Shown: positions 23,603 through 34,093, numbered from the stretch's first letter. The stretch is DNA of 64,000 nucleotides from Kitasatospora purpeofusca (GCF_000718025.1 NZ_JODS01000001.1:627084-691083); one strand, 5' to 3'. Notes: generated by a model not told the origin, from the sequence alone. Numbers and translations are program-made.

Positions 23603-24793
23603 ATGCCGGACCAGCGCTGCCCGACGTGCGGCTCCGCACGATCCACCGGGTGCGGCTGCCTCCCGCCGGACCACGCCCTCGACGACACCGCCGTCCTGCC
23701 GCACCTGGAGGGCCCGCCGCTGGTCCGCCCGTACGTGCCGCAGGCCGTCGGCCAGGTGGCGGACCCGGACTTCCCGGCGACCCTCGAAGCGCCCCCGGCC
23801 CCCGTGCCGCCGACGGCCGACCCGTTCGGCACCGCCGTGCTGCCCCCGGTCGCCCCGCAGTCGGCCACTCCCCCGCCGGTCACTCCGCCGCTGGGGCCGG
23901 ACGCCGACGCCTACGCGACCACCGTGCTTCCCCCGGTCGCCACCGCCCCGCACTTCCCCCCGCCGCCGGCCGGCGCGCGGTCCGGCGGGTACGACGCCCC
24001 GGCCGAGGACGAGCTGGGTGTCTTCCCGGTCGCCCCCGACGCCGCGGCGCCCACCGGAGGCCGGGCCGCGCGGCGCGCCGCCGAGCAGGAGAACGGCGGC
24101 GGACCGGGCCGCCGCAAGGGGCTGCTGATCGCGGCCGGCGCCGGCCTGCTGGCGCTCACGGTCGGCCTGGCCTACGCGGTCACCCCGTCCGCCGACCCGG
24201 ACGACCGGGCCGCGCCCCCGCCCAGTACGACGATCGCCCCCGCCCCGGTGGCCCCGACCACCCCGGCCGCGCCGAGCCCGAGCGCGCCGCCGCCGCCCAG
24301 CGACACCCCGACGCCCACGCCGAGCCGGGCGAGCACCAAGCCCACGTCGACCCGGTCGACCGCGAGCACCCCGCCGCCGGCCGCCCCGAGCACCAGCGTG
24401 GCCGCCGCCCCGCCGGTTCCGGCCCCGGCCCCGACCGGTGCCCCGGCCACCCAGCCGCCGGCGCCGACGAGCCCCACCCCGACCCCCTCGGCGTCCCCGA
24501 CCCCGACGCCGACGGCCACCGTGACGCCCACGCCGACCGCGACGCCGACGCCGACGCCGACGATCCGGGTGCTGCAGTACGGCATGCAGGGCACCGATGT
24601 GCAGGCCATGCAGCAGAAGCTCGCCGTGGTGATGTGCTGGATGGCGCCGGACATCCCCGTGAACGGTTACTTCGACGGGGACACCGAGTACTTCGTGTCG
24701 TACTTCCAGAGCATGCAGGGCGTCCGCGGCGACAAGAAGGGCGTCTACGGGGCCAACACCCGGGCCGCGCTGGAGAAGCGCACCGGCTGCTGA
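23603..24793 (+). CDS. Membrane-anchored peptidoglycan-binding-domain protein
   Basis: A 396-residue protein. The N-terminus has a small Cys cluster (CPTCGSARSTGCGC, a possible zinc knuckle), a cytosolic Pro-rich part with repeated TAVLPPVAP segments, one membrane helix near residues 175-195 (GLLIAAGAGLLALTVGLAYAV) and a long extracellular Pro/Thr/Ser linker (PTPTPTAT repeats). A C-terminal PG_binding_1 domain follows (VLQYGMQGTDVQAMQQKL to NTRAALEKRTGC). It would tether the membrane to peptidoglycan. The repeated cytosolic TxxLPPVA units near 75-115 resemble docking or phosphorylation sites. ATG 23603 has GAGGAGGG upstream. Confidence 0.85.
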   Translation: MPDQRCPTCGSARSTGCGCLPPDHALDDTAVLPHLEGPPLVRPYVPQAVGQVADPDFPATLEAPPAPVPPTADPFGTAVLPPVAPQSATPPPVTPPLGPDADAYATTVLPPVATAPHFPPPPAGARSGGYDAPAEDELGVFPVAPDAAAPTGGRAARRAAEQENGGGPGRRKGLLIAAGAGLLALTVGLAYAVTPSADPDDRAAPPPSTTIAPAPVAPTTPAAPSPSAPPPPSDTPTPTPSRASTKPTSTRSTASTPPPAAPSTSVAAAPPVPAPAPTGAPATQPPAPTSPTPTPSASPTPTPTATVTPTPTATPTPTPTIRVLQYGMQGTDVQAMQQKLAVVMCWMAPDIPVNGYFDGDTEYFVSYFQSMQGVRGDKKGVYGANTRAALEKRTGC

Positions 24794-24815
24794 CCCCGGC
24801 CCCAGGGCCGTCAGC
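24789..24815. terminator. Bidirectional hairpin across two convergent stops
   Basis: GCTGAC (24789-24794) and GTCAGC (24810-24815) form a stem with further GGCC/GGCC pairing inside. It overlaps the stop codons of both convergent genes (24791-24793 and 24811-24813). Confidence 0.55.
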
Positions 24816-25398
24816 CCGTGATCGCCTTGAAGATGCTGAACACGGCCATCAGCACCATGATGCCCGCCGCCACCCGGATGATGATCTTCATCGGCACGTG
24901 CTTCAGCAGCTTCTGCCCGCCCAGGATCGCGATCCCCGCGACCGCGCACAGCGCCAGCCAGGCGCCCAGGCCCACGGCCAGCGGGTCGGCGTACTTGGCG
25001 GCCAGGTTGGCGGTCATGATCTGCGTCAGGTCGCCGAACTCGGCGATCGCCACGACCACGAAGCTGGCCCCGGCGACCTTCCAGAAGCTGTTCGCGGACG
25101 GCTCCTTGGCCGCGTGCCCGTCCTCGTCGTCGCCCCCGCCGTGGAACAGCAGCATCGCCGCGCCGGCCAGGAACAGCACACCGGTGACACCCTCGACCCA
25201 GCGCTGCGGCAGCAGCGAGAGCAGGTGCCCGGCGACCAGGGCGATGCCCACCTGGAGGGCGAAGGCGGCGGCGATCCCGGCGAAGACGTAGCTCGCCCGG
25301 TACTTGGCGCCGAGCATCAGGCTGGCCAGGGCGGTCTTGTCGGGCAGTTCGGCCAGGAAGACGATGCCGAAAGTGATCGCGGCGACGGTCAGGCTCAT
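24811..25398 (-). CDS. TMEM165/GDT1 (UPF0016) family manganese exporter
   Basis: A 195-residue membrane protein with six helices and the two family motifs: ELPDKTALASL in helix 1 and EFGDLTQI in helix 4 (E-x-G/P-D-K/L-T). Bacterial members export Mn2+ or exchange Ca2+/Mn2+ with protons. A His/Asp-rich loop (HGGGDDEDGHAAKE) between the halves could sense or bind metal. ATG 25398 is the start. The leader contains a yybP-ykoY riboswitch, which is known to answer to Mn2+ and often controls this family, so manganese detoxification is the best reading. Confidence 0.92.
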   Translation of the reverse strand: MSLTVAAITFGIVFLAELPDKTALASLMLGAKYRASYVFAGIAAAFALQVGIALVAGHLLSLLPQRWVEGVTGVLFLAGAAMLLFHGGGDDEDGHAAKEPSANSFWKVAGASFVVVAIAEFGDLTQIMTANLAAKYADPLAVGLGAWLALCAVAGIAILGGQKLLKHVPMKIIIRVAAGIMVLMAVFSIFKAITG

Positions 25399-25521
25399 CG
25401 GGGGTGGTGTCCCTCGGGTTCGGGCTGCCGGACCGCGGGCAGCTCCGTCAGGGGTCGCTCCGGCCCGACAGCGCTGGTTGGAAGACACGCGGGACGCACG
25501 GACGCGCCCACGTTCACAGCA

Positions 25522-25633
25522 CTGCGGCCGAAGGTCTCGCCGGCACCCGTCGGACGAAGATCCGCGGTGCCCCGGGCGCCGGGCCCCGAGGGGCCAGTAT
25601 GTCGACGGTCCGGTGGAGGGCTACTCCCCTTCA
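25522..25633 (-). ncRNA. yybP-ykoY (Mn2+) riboswitch
   Basis: Reading the minus strand, the conserved segment AAGGGGAGTAGCC (complement of 25619-25631) opens the element and CGAGACCTTCGGCC (complement of 25526-25539) closes it. These are the two near-invariant loops of the yybP-ykoY aptamer that together hold Mn2+. It lies about 125 bp before the start of the TMEM165-type gene. Binding is expected to turn the exporter on. Confidence 0.88.
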
Positions 25634-25652
25634 ACTCGGCCAGCCTACCCGA

Positions 25653-26462
25653 TCACCGCTCCCGCCCGCCCGGCGCGGAGGCGGCGGGGGCACTGACACG
25701 GACCAGCCCCCGGCCGACCAGCTCCAGCACCACCACGACCGCCGTCGACTCCACCGCCAGCAGCGCCACCAGCACGAACAACTGCACCGCGCCCGCCTGG
25801 ACCGGCGAGGCCCCGCCGAGCAGCATGCCCACGAACGCCCCCGGCAGCGTGACCAGGCCCACCGTCCGGGTCTGGTCCAGCGCCGGGACGAGCGAGGTGG
25901 CGGCGGCCGTCCGGCAGATCTCCATCCGGGCGTCCCGCTCCTCGAAGCCGAGCGCCAGCGCCGCCTCGACCTCGCCGTGCCGCTGGCGCAGCTCGTCCAG
26001 GGCGCGCCGCCCGGACAGCGAGGTGGCGGTGAGCGCGCCGCCGATCAGGATGCCGGCGACCGGGATCACCGACAGGCCCTTCGCCGGCAGCAGTCCGCTG
26101 CCGAGCAGCAGCACCAGCACCGGCAGCACCCCGGCGCCGATCGGCGCGGCCGCCCACAGCCAGGCCCGCCCCCGGTCGGGGACCATCCGACGGCCGGCGG
26201 TCCGCACCGCGACCGTGAACATCAGCAGCACGAAGAGCGCCGACCACCACAGCGAGTCGACCACCCAGGCGATCACCAGCGCGACCGCGGCGAGCTGGAC
26301 CACCGCGCGCAGCCCGGCCCGCAGCACCGCGTGCCCGTGCCCGAGCCGGCCCCACCCCGCGACCGCGACGGCGGCCAGCAGCAGCACCGCGGTGACCGCG
26401 CCCAGCGCCGGGGTCACCGGCAGCAGCTGTCCCCCGCCGGCGGCCGACGGGACACCGGGCAC
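25653..26462 (-). CDS. FetB-like (YbbM/UPF0014) ABC permease
   Basis: A 269-residue membrane protein of the UPF0014/FetB family: seven hydrophobic helices with the family segment GALTATSLSGRRALDELRQRHGEVEAALALGF and IPVAGILIGG, then TRTVGLVTLPGAFVGMLLGG. The E. coli relative FetB pairs with the ATPase FetA in iron export and oxidative stress tolerance; no FetA gene is adjacent here. The GTG start at 26462 lies 3 bp after the mannosyltransferase stop, so the two are co-translated or the start is the later GTG within the first 20 codons. Confidence 0.8.
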   Translation of the reverse strand: MPGVPSAAGGGQLLPVTPALGAVTAVLLLAAVAVAGWGRLGHGHAVLRAGLRAVVQLAAVALVIAWVVDSLWWSALFVLLMFTVAVRTAGRRMVPDRGRAWLWAAAPIGAGVLPVLVLLLGSGLLPAKGLSVIPVAGILIGGALTATSLSGRRALDELRQRHGEVEAALALGFEERDARMEICRTAAATSLVPALDQTRTVGLVTLPGAFVGMLLGGASPVQAGAVQLFVLVALLAVESTAVVVVLELVGRGLVRVSAPAASAPGGRER

Positions 26463-26465
26463 CGG

Positions 26466-28094
26466 TCAGATCCAGGTGGTGAACCACATCCGGTCCTGCC
26501 AGGACGTCATCGGGATCACCTCCGCCGTGTACAGCGGGTAGAAGAAGGCGAAGCAGGCCATGATCGCCAGCACGACCAGTCCGGCCCCGGCGGCGCCGAT
26601 CCGCCGCCGTTCGGGCCGGCAGCCCTCGGGGCCGAGCATCGCGCCCAGCATCTGCGCGACGGCCAGGCAGAGGAAGGGGACGAGCACCACCATGTAGAAG
26701 GAGAAGACCGTCCGCTCCTGGTACTGGAACCACGGCAGGTAGACACCGGCCACCGCGCACAGCACCGCGCCGGAGCGCCAGTCCCGGCGGAAGGCCCACC
26801 GCCAGAGCAGGTAGACCAGGGCGAAGCAGGCCGTCCACCAGAGCAGCGGGGTGCCGAGACCGAGGATCTGCGCCGCGCAGCCGCCGGACGCGGTGCAGCC
26901 GTGCTGGCCGGCCGGCACCTGCTCCCAGTACATCGAGACCGGCCGGCCCTGGACCAGCCAGCTGAACGGGTTGGACTGGTAGGTGTGCGGGCTGCTGAGA
27001 CCGGTGTTGAAGTCGTACATCTGCGCGTGGTAGTGCCAGAGGCTGCGCAGCGGCGCGGGCACCCAGCTCATCGGGAGCTGCGGCAGCGGGACGCCGAGGA
27101 AGCTGTCCGGGGACAGCCCGGCCCGGTCGTCGGCCCAGTGCCGGTCGAAGCCGCCGCCGGTCGCGCCCTTGCCGCCGCCGGTGAACAGCCAGCCCGCCCA
27201 GCCGCCGACGTAGACGACGAGGGCGGCGCCGACCGTGGCGAGGAAGGCGGGCCCGGCGTCCCGGCGGAGCATGGAGCGCCAGGGGCGGCGGGCGCCGGCC
27301 CAGCGGCGGCCCGACCGGTCCCACAGCACGGTGAGCACGCCGAAGGCGGCCAGCACCATCACGCCGTTCCACTTGACGCCGGCGGCGGCGCCCAGGCAGA
27401 CCCCGGCGGCGATCCGCCAGGGCCGCCACCCGAGCCGGACGGTGTCCCCGCCCCGGTCGGGGAGGACTGCGGCGAGCCGGGCCCGGGCGTGGTCGCGGTC
27501 GATCAGCAGCGCGCCGAAGGCGGCCAGGACGAAGAACATCTGGACGCCGTCGAGCAGGCCGACCCGGCTCATCACCAGTTGCAGGCCGTCCACGGCCATC
27601 AGCAGGGCGGCGGTGCAGCCGATCAGGGTGGAGCCGAAGAGCCGGCGGCCGATCCGGGCCAGCATCAGCACGGTGACGGTGCCGAGCAGCGCGGTCATGA
27701 ACCGCCAGCCGAAGGGGTGCAGGCCGAAGGCCCACTCGCCGAGCGAGATCACCCACTTGCCGAGCGGCGGGTGGGCGATGAACTCGGGCGCCGAGGTGAG
27801 CGGGATCTGCTGCGGGACGCCGAGCACCTGCTCGTTCGCGTGCTCCGGCCAGGTGCCCTCGTAGCCCTGCCGCAGCAGGGACCAGGCGTCCTTGGGGTAG
27901 TAGGTCTCGTCGAAGACGAAGGCGTTGGGGTGGCCGAGGTTCCAGAACCGCAGCAGACCGGCGAAGAGCGCCACCGCGATCGGCCCGAGCCAGTCCCAGC
28001 GGGCCGCCGCCAGGCGCGACAGCCCTCGCCGCTCCGGTGCCGGGGCGGCGGGCTCCGTCGCGGCCGGTGGATGGGTGAGCGCCGCTTGGGTCAT
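26466..28094 (-). CDS. Protein O-mannosyltransferase (GT39)
   Basis: A 542-residue integral membrane glycosyltransferase of the PMT family. It has about 11 helices, an early extracellular acidic motif FDETYYPKDAWSL near residue 60, the HPPLGKW segment near 108, conserved intramembrane AAAGVKWNG, and a C-terminal helix pair. PMT enzymes move mannose from polyprenyl phosphate-mannose to Ser/Thr of secreted proteins during Sec export. ATG 28094 is taken as start. It is followed 3 bp later by the FetB-like gene. Several exported Thr/Pro-rich proteins in this window (chitinase linker, LPXTG protein, peptidoglycan-binding protein) are plausible clients. Confidence 0.9.
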   Translation of the reverse strand: MTQAALTHPPAATEPAAPAPERRGLSRLAAARWDWLGPIAVALFAGLLRFWNLGHPNAFVFDETYYPKDAWSLLRQGYEGTWPEHANEQVLGVPQQIPLTSAPEFIAHPPLGKWVISLGEWAFGLHPFGWRFMTALLGTVTVLMLARIGRRLFGSTLIGCTAALLMAVDGLQLVMSRVGLLDGVQMFFVLAAFGALLIDRDHARARLAAVLPDRGGDTVRLGWRPWRIAAGVCLGAAAGVKWNGVMVLAAFGVLTVLWDRSGRRWAGARRPWRSMLRRDAGPAFLATVGAALVVYVGGWAGWLFTGGGKGATGGGFDRHWADDRAGLSPDSFLGVPLPQLPMSWVPAPLRSLWHYHAQMYDFNTGLSSPHTYQSNPFSWLVQGRPVSMYWEQVPAGQHGCTASGGCAAQILGLGTPLLWWTACFALVYLLWRWAFRRDWRSGAVLCAVAGVYLPWFQYQERTVFSFYMVVLVPFLCLAVAQMLGAMLGPEGCRPERRRIGAAGAGLVVLAIMACFAFFYPLYTAEVIPMTSWQDRMWFTTWI

Positions 28095-28206
28095 GGTCTC
28101 GGTAGCCTCGCCGCTTCGCCGTTCTCGCCGGGTGCCGGCCCCGAGGGGGTCGGGCCGGACGGTCAACAGCCACCGACACTATGTGCCGGTGGGCGCGAAA
28201 CCAAGC

Positions 28207-28247
28207 GCGACGGGCGCCGGACAGGTGACCTGTCGGGCGCCCGTCGC
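28207..28247 (-). terminator. Terminator of the MFS gene
   Basis: Long hairpin with arms GCGACGGGCGCCGGACAGGT and its near-perfect complement, centred near 28227, 20 bases past the stop of the gene at 28267. Confidence 0.85.
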
Positions 28248-28266
28248 GGGCGGTCGGGCGGCGGGG

Positions 28267-29604
28267 TCAGGCGGCGGCCTGGAGCTCCCGGACCGGTCGG
28301 GCCGGGGTGCGGACCGGGGTGGCGGGGGCGTGCTCGTCCCCGGCCGAGGGGGCCGCGTTGTCCTGGGCCGCGGTGAGGTACGGGCGCAGGCGCAGTGCCT
28401 GGACCACGATCAGCACGGTGCAGCCGGCCATCGCCGCCAGGTAGACCGGCCAGGTGCCGGAGCCGACCAGCAGCACGCCCACGGCGGGGCCGACGGCGAT
28501 CGCGATCTGCTTCACCAGGGCGTACCCGGCGTTGTAGGTGCCGAGCAGCCGGGCCGGGGCGAGGTCCGCGACCATCGGGCCCATGGTCGGGGCCAGCAGC
28601 GACTCGCCGACGCCGAACAGGGCGTAGATCGAGACGATCGCGACCGTGGCGGCCATCGCCTCGGTCCGGACCAGACCGGCCACCAGGGCCATCGCCCAGG
28701 CGCCGAGCCAGACCACGCCGGCGGCGGCCATCGCGGTGGTGCGGCGGCGGCGGGCGGTGATCCGCACCATGAACATCTGCAGCACCACGATGGTCAGCGC
28801 GTTGGCGCCGATGGCGATGCCCAGGGTGGACGGGGCGGTGCCGACGGTGTCGGTGGCGAAGGCCGCGACGCCGGACTCGAACTGGCCGTAGCAGGTGAAG
28901 AAGATCAGCCCGGCGAGCACGCAGAGCCGCACCATGGCCTTGTCGGCGACCAGGGCGCGCAGGCCCCGCGGGGCGTCGGCGCCGTCCTGGACCAGCAGCG
29001 GCGCGGCCTTCGGGATCCGCGCGGTGCCGGTCACCAGGGCGAGGCCGAGGAAGGTGACGGCCTCGATGGTGAACAGCCGGGTCAGGCTGGCCGGGTCGGC
29101 GACGTCCACGATCTGCCCGCCGACCAGTGCGCCGATGCCCATGCCCAGGTTGATCAGGGTGAACTGGAGCGCGAAGGCGTGCGAGCGGGTCGCCGCGGTG
29201 GAGCAGCGGACGATCATGGTGGCGAGCGCCGGCTGGCAGGTGGTGACACCCGCGCCGAACAGGAACGAGGAGACCAGCAGGGCCGGGGTGCCGGTGGCGT
29301 GCCCGAAGGCGAACGCGCCGGTGGCGGCCAGCGCGGCGCCGGCCAGCAGCACCGGGCGCGGGCCGTAGCGGTCGATGCCCCGGCCGGTGAACGGCAGCAC
29401 GGCGAGCGCGGCCAGCGCGAAGACGGTGAACACCATCCCGGCGGCCAGCGCGCCCAGCCCGCGCACCTGGTCCACGTACACGAACATGTACGGCATCGTG
29501 AACCCGCTGCCGAACGCGCTGAGCGCGTTCCCGATCTGGACGCGGCGCAGCGGGCCGCCCGCCCCACGTCGCTGCTGCCTCTGCTGCTTCACCGTGCCGG
29601 TCAC
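28267..29604 (-). CDS. MFS transporter (12-helix)
   Basis: A 445-residue major facilitator protein with 12 hydrophobic helices and the inter-helix loop GRGIDRYGPRPVLL (motif A type) near residue 75. Hydrophobic helix 5 carries GMGIGALVGGQIVD. The C-terminal tail of about 45 residues is Pro/Ala-rich. Among three closely spaced in-frame GTG codons, 29604 has the best spacing to GGAAGGGG. It is divergent from a MarR gene with palindromic sites between them, so export of the MarR inducer is likely. The substrate is unknown. Confidence 0.87.
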   Translation of the reverse strand: MTGTVKQQRQQRRGAGGPLRRVQIGNALSAFGSGFTMPYMFVYVDQVRGLGALAAGMVFTVFALAALAVLPFTGRGIDRYGPRPVLLAGAALAATGAFAFGHATGTPALLVSSFLFGAGVTTCQPALATMIVRCSTAATRSHAFALQFTLINLGMGIGALVGGQIVDVADPASLTRLFTIEAVTFLGLALVTGTARIPKAAPLLVQDGADAPRGLRALVADKAMVRLCVLAGLIFFTCYGQFESGVAAFATDTVGTAPSTLGIAIGANALTIVVLQMFMVRITARRRRTTAMAAAGVVWLGAWAMALVAGLVRTEAMAATVAIVSIYALFGVGESLLAPTMGPMVADLAPARLLGTYNAGYALVKQIAIAVGPAVGVLLVGSGTWPVYLAAMAGCTVLIVVQALRLRPYLTAAQDNAAPSAGDEHAPATPVRTPARPVRELQAAA

Positions 29605-29663
29605 CGTGCACACCCCTTCCTGCGGACTCCGCCCGTCAGGGCTTCGTCAGTTTTCACTGGATA

Positions 29664-29688
29664 CTCTTAAGACCGGAAGACTTAAGAG
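29664..29688. promoter_or_regulatory. Palindromic MarR operator and related half-sites
   Basis: CTCTTAAG (29664-29671) and CTTAAGAG (29681-29688) form a perfect 8-bp inverted repeat with a 9-bp spacer. AGTCTTA half-sites recur near 29705 and 29736, and ACCGGAAGA appears in both clusters. All lie between the divergent MFS and MarR genes, in an AT-rich stretch that also holds TTGACT (29696-29701). Confidence 0.7.
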
Positions 29689-29774
29689 CTAAAGTTTGAC
29701 TCTAAAGTCTTAGCACCGGAAGAGTGCGGAGTCAAAGTCTTAAGGAGTGCACCCCACATGCGACACTGGTCCGC

Positions 29775-30335
29775 ATGACTGCAGAGAAGCCCGCGCCGGC
29801 CACCGCCCGCGAGCTGGGCATCGCCGAGCAGGTGGCGCTCTACCAGCGGGAATTCCCCACCGTGGACCCCCAGGTCGAGACCATCGTGCAGACCCTGTCC
29901 CGGGTCGCCCGGCGGATGACCGTCGCCTACGACCGGCAGCTCACTGTGCTGGGAATCACGGCCGCGGAGTGGGAGGTGCTGAAGGCGCTGGTGGTGTCCG
30001 GCAGCCCGTACCGGCTCGGGCCGGGCGAGCTGGCCAAGCGGCTCGGGCTGACCCCGGCCGCGATGACCCACCGGGTCGACCGGATGGTGGCCGAGGGCCT
30101 GGTCACCCGGGACCGGGACGAGAACAACCGGGTCCGGGTGATCATCGAGCTGACCGACCTCGGCCGGGACAAGTGGCTGGAGTCGATGCGGATGGCCGCC
30201 GTCTTCGAGGAGGAGCTGCTCCAGGACGTCGTCGGCGAGGACCGTACCGTGCTCTCCGGGATGCTGGCCCGGATGCTGCGGCGGATCGAGGAGAGCCGGC
30301 CGGACACCTCGGGGCCCGCCGCCGAGCAGGACTGA
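29775..30335 (+). CDS. MarR-family regulator
   Basis: A 186-residue MarR protein. The winged-helix core (EWEVLKALVVSGSPYRLGPGELAKRL, LTPAAMTHRVDRMVAEGLVTR, wing DRDENNRVRVIIELT) lies at about residues 55-130, flanked by dimerisation helices. ATG 29775 is taken as the start; a Shine-Dalgarno sequence is not obvious, so a leaderless transcript is possible. It is divergent from the MFS gene and separated by the CTTAAG-type palindromes, which fits repression of both by the protein. Confidence 0.88.
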   Translation: MTAEKPAPATARELGIAEQVALYQREFPTVDPQVETIVQTLSRVARRMTVAYDRQLTVLGITAAEWEVLKALVVSGSPYRLGPGELAKRLGLTPAAMTHRVDRMVAEGLVTRDRDENNRVRVIIELTDLGRDKWLESMRMAAVFEEELLQDVVGEDRTVLSGMLARMLRRIEESRPDTSGPAAEQD

Positions 30336-30369
30336 CGCGCCCCGGGGCGACCCCGGGACAGCAGAAGAC

Positions 30370-30406
30370 GTCCGGCCCGCCGGGGGTGTCCCCCGGCGGG
30401 CCGGAC
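30370..30406. terminator. Bidirectional terminator, 17-bp perfect stem
   Basis: Arms 30370-30386 and 30390-30406 are perfectly complementary with a TGT loop. It lies between the convergent MarR and chitinase genes. Confidence 0.9.
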
Positions 30407-30463
30407 GCTCGGTGCGACAGGTGCGAGGGTCCGTCAGGTCCTCACCCGGTCGTTACTACTGGG

Positions 30464-32263
<1,800 letters not shown>

Positions 32264-32463
32264 GGGTGCTGACTCCTGGTGTGGGGGATTCCGCCGGGTC
32301 CGGGAACGCGCGCACGGGGTGGGGCCGTACGACCAGGACATGACAGAACAGGATGGGGGAATCGAACGGAGCATGCCTTGACGGACGCCGGGATATGCCG
32401 AACCGGCGCCAGCGGCGAACCGCTGACGCCGGCTCAGGGGCTCCCTGCACCTGGGCACTAAAA

Positions 32464-32475
32464 TGGACTAGACCA
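32464..32475 (-). promoter_or_regulatory. DasR-responsive element (dre) in chitinase promoter
   Basis: The minus strand reads TTGGTCTAGTCCAT, matching the dre core TGGTCTAGACCA with one change. It sits 8-19 bases past TTGACG, inside the promoter spacer, as in streptomycete chitinase genes repressed by the GntR regulator DasR and induced by N-acetylglucosamine phosphates. Confidence 0.88.
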
Positions 32476-32534
32476 ACTACCCCGTCAAGGGGTGATGTTG
32501 AGCCTTGAGCCGCCGTTAAGGTTCCCCCGGAACC

Positions 32535-32574
32535 CCTCCGCCCCCGCTGACCTGCGGGTCAACGGGGGCGGAGG
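32535..32574 (-). terminator. Terminator of the lipoprotein gene
   Basis: Stem CCTCCGCCCCCG / CGGGGGCGGAGG with inner pairing TGACC / GGTCA, 36 bases past the stop of the gene at 32611. A second hairpin CGGCCGGC / GCCGGCCG lies at 32583-32602. Confidence 0.8.
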
Positions 32575-32610
32575 AGGTCGGACGGCCGGCCCGGAGCCGG
32601 CCGGGTCCGC

Positions 32611-33327
32611 TCAGTAGCGGACGGCATTGGCGACCACGGCCTTCACCGAGCCCGAGAGGTCCCGGTTGCTGAGCGCCTTCGCCTCGGTGCTCTTCCCGGC
32701 CTCGACGTCCGGCACGGTCACCGCGGTCGCGTCCAGCACGTTGCCGCTGTCGTCGGTGAAGTTGACCTGGATCACGTACCGGTTGCTGCCCTGCTGCTCG
32801 TGGTTGGTGACGGTCAGCGTCGTCTGGGCCTTGCCGTCCGTGAAGGACACCGCCCCCGCCGAGACGTCCGCCTTCGCGTCCAGGCCGCCCTTGACCCCGG
32901 CGAGCGCCGAGGAGGCCGCGGCCTGGGCGGAGGAGGCCGCGGAGGCCAGCGAGGAGGAGATCCCGCCCGCCGCCGAGGCGAGCGCCGAACTCGCGGCCGA
33001 GGCGGCGGCGGAGGCCGCTCCCGCGATACCCGACCCCACCTGCCCGGCGGCCGAGGAGACCGCACTGCCCGCGCTGCTGCTCGACGAGCAGCCCGCCAGC
33101 GCGGCGCCGCCGAGCAGGGCGGCGCCCACGACCGCGGCCACGGCGCGGCCGGGCCGGCGGACGGCGGGGGCCTGCGGGTCCCCGGCGGTCCGACGCGGCG
33201 GCGCGGCCGGGTGCGGGGAGGTGGCGGTCGCGGTGGTGACAGCCGTGACGGAGGTGGCAGCGGTGCCAGTGGTGGCGGCGGTCCGGCGGGGCGGAGCCGC
33301 GGTGCGGCGGAGCGGCTGGCGGTCCAT
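32611..33327 (-). CDS. Lipoprotein with Ala/Ser-rich helix and FxLYD-like domain
   Basis: A 238-residue predicted lipoprotein. After 60 low-complexity Thr/Ala/Pro/Arg residues comes a signal helix (AVAAVVGAALLGGA) with lipobox LAG-C near residue 83 and five serines. Then a long Ala/Ser-rich, probably helical segment (ASSALASAAGGISS...) and a C-terminal beta domain (TTLTVTNHEQQGSNRYVIQVNF...TVPDVEAGKSTEAKALSN) resembling FxLYD/late-embryogenesis-like domains that bind extracellular partners. ATG 33327 has GAGGA upstream; the long pre-signal segment makes the start less certain. Confidence 0.75.
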   Translation of the reverse strand: MDRQPLRRTAAPPRRTAATTGTAATSVTAVTTATATSPHPAAPPRRTAGDPQAPAVRRPGRAVAAVVGAALLGGAALAGCSSSSSAGSAVSSAAGQVGSGIAGAASAAASAASSALASAAGGISSSLASAASSAQAAASSALAGVKGGLDAKADVSAGAVSFTDGKAQTTLTVTNHEQQGSNRYVIQVNFTDDSGNVLDATAVTVPDVEAGKSTEAKALSNRDLSGSVKAVVANAVRY

Positions 33328-33532
33328 CGGGGTCCTCGATTCTGGCCGGCGCCGGGGTCCCGGCGCGCCTCCCCGCCCACGTTCCGGGGGCCGGGAGGCG
33401 CTCGCCAACAGGGCTGGTGCGTTCGGGTGAGCCCGGCCGGACGGCGCGGGACAGGGGCGTTCGGGTCCGTTCGGGGGTGGTTACGCAGCGGTTCCGGGGC
33501 AGTTCCGGGGCGGTTCCGGGGACGGGCCGGCC

Positions 33533-34093
33533 TCAGGAGAGCCCGGAGCCGTCCTGGGTGTCCGCCTCCACCGCCGCGCGCTCCTCCGCCAGCCGGACGG
33601 CGTGCCGCCGACGGGCCACCACGCCGTACGCGGAGGCCGCGCTCGCCACGAAGGCCAGGGCGCCGACCCACGGCTGGTCGAAGGCGTGCCCGGTCAGGTG
33701 GTCGATCGAGTACCGGCCGGGGCCGGCCAGCCCCAGCGCCAGCCCGGTCGCACCCAGGAACGCCGGGTACTCGTAGCCGCCGGACATCACGAAGAAGCCG
33801 GCCGGGGCGTGCACCGCGACCGCGCCGGCCATGGTGCCGGCCACCACCGCGCCGGCCGCCGGGGTGGCCAGCCCGACCAGCAGCATCGCGCCGCCGCCGG
33901 CCTCGCCGAGACCGGCGGCCAGGGCGCTCTGGCGCGCCGGATGGAAGCCCATCGCCTCCATCGCCTTGGCGGTGCCGTCCAGGCCGCCACCGCCGAACCA
34001 GCCGAACAGCTTCTGGGTGCCGTGGGCGATCAGCACGCCGCCGACGGCGCCGCGCAGTGCCAGCAGACCCAGGTCCTTACGGTTCAGAGCCAT
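33533..34093 (-). CDS. DoxX-family membrane protein
   Basis: A 186-residue four-helix membrane protein of the DoxX family: GLLALRGAVGGVLIAHGTQKLFGWF at the start with the family HG-x-QK-LFGWFGG motif, GLGEAGGGAMLLVGL and a later GLAL helix. DoxX-type proteins are linked to quinone, thiosulfate or oxidative-stress functions and the exact role varies. The charged C-terminal tail is 30 residues. ATG 34093 has GAAGGGGA upstream. It is divergent from the MarC gene with 181 bp between. Confidence 0.88.
   Translation of the reverse strand: MALNRKDLGLLALRGAVGGVLIAHGTQKLFGWFGGGGLDGTAKAMEAMGFHPARQSALAAGLGEAGGGAMLLVGLATPAAGAVVAGTMAGAVAVHAPAGFFVMSGGYEYPAFLGATGLALGLAGPGRYSIDHLTGHAFDQPWVGALAFVASAASAYGVVARRRHAVRLAEERAAVEADTQDGSGLS

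Larger units (their letters stand above)
32264..32610. other. 347-bp intergenic region: chitinase promoter and lipoprotein terminator
   Basis: Contains, from the chitinase side, a 200-base leader without ORF, the DasR-like box with overlapping -35 element TTGACG (complement of 32483-32488), and then two hairpins downstream of the lipoprotein gene (32535-32574 and 32583-32602). Confidence 0.7.

Noticed and set aside
28095..28206. Possible riboswitch in the mannosyltransferase leader
   Set aside because: No conserved aptamer segments found; only GC-rich sequence and the terminator of the next gene.
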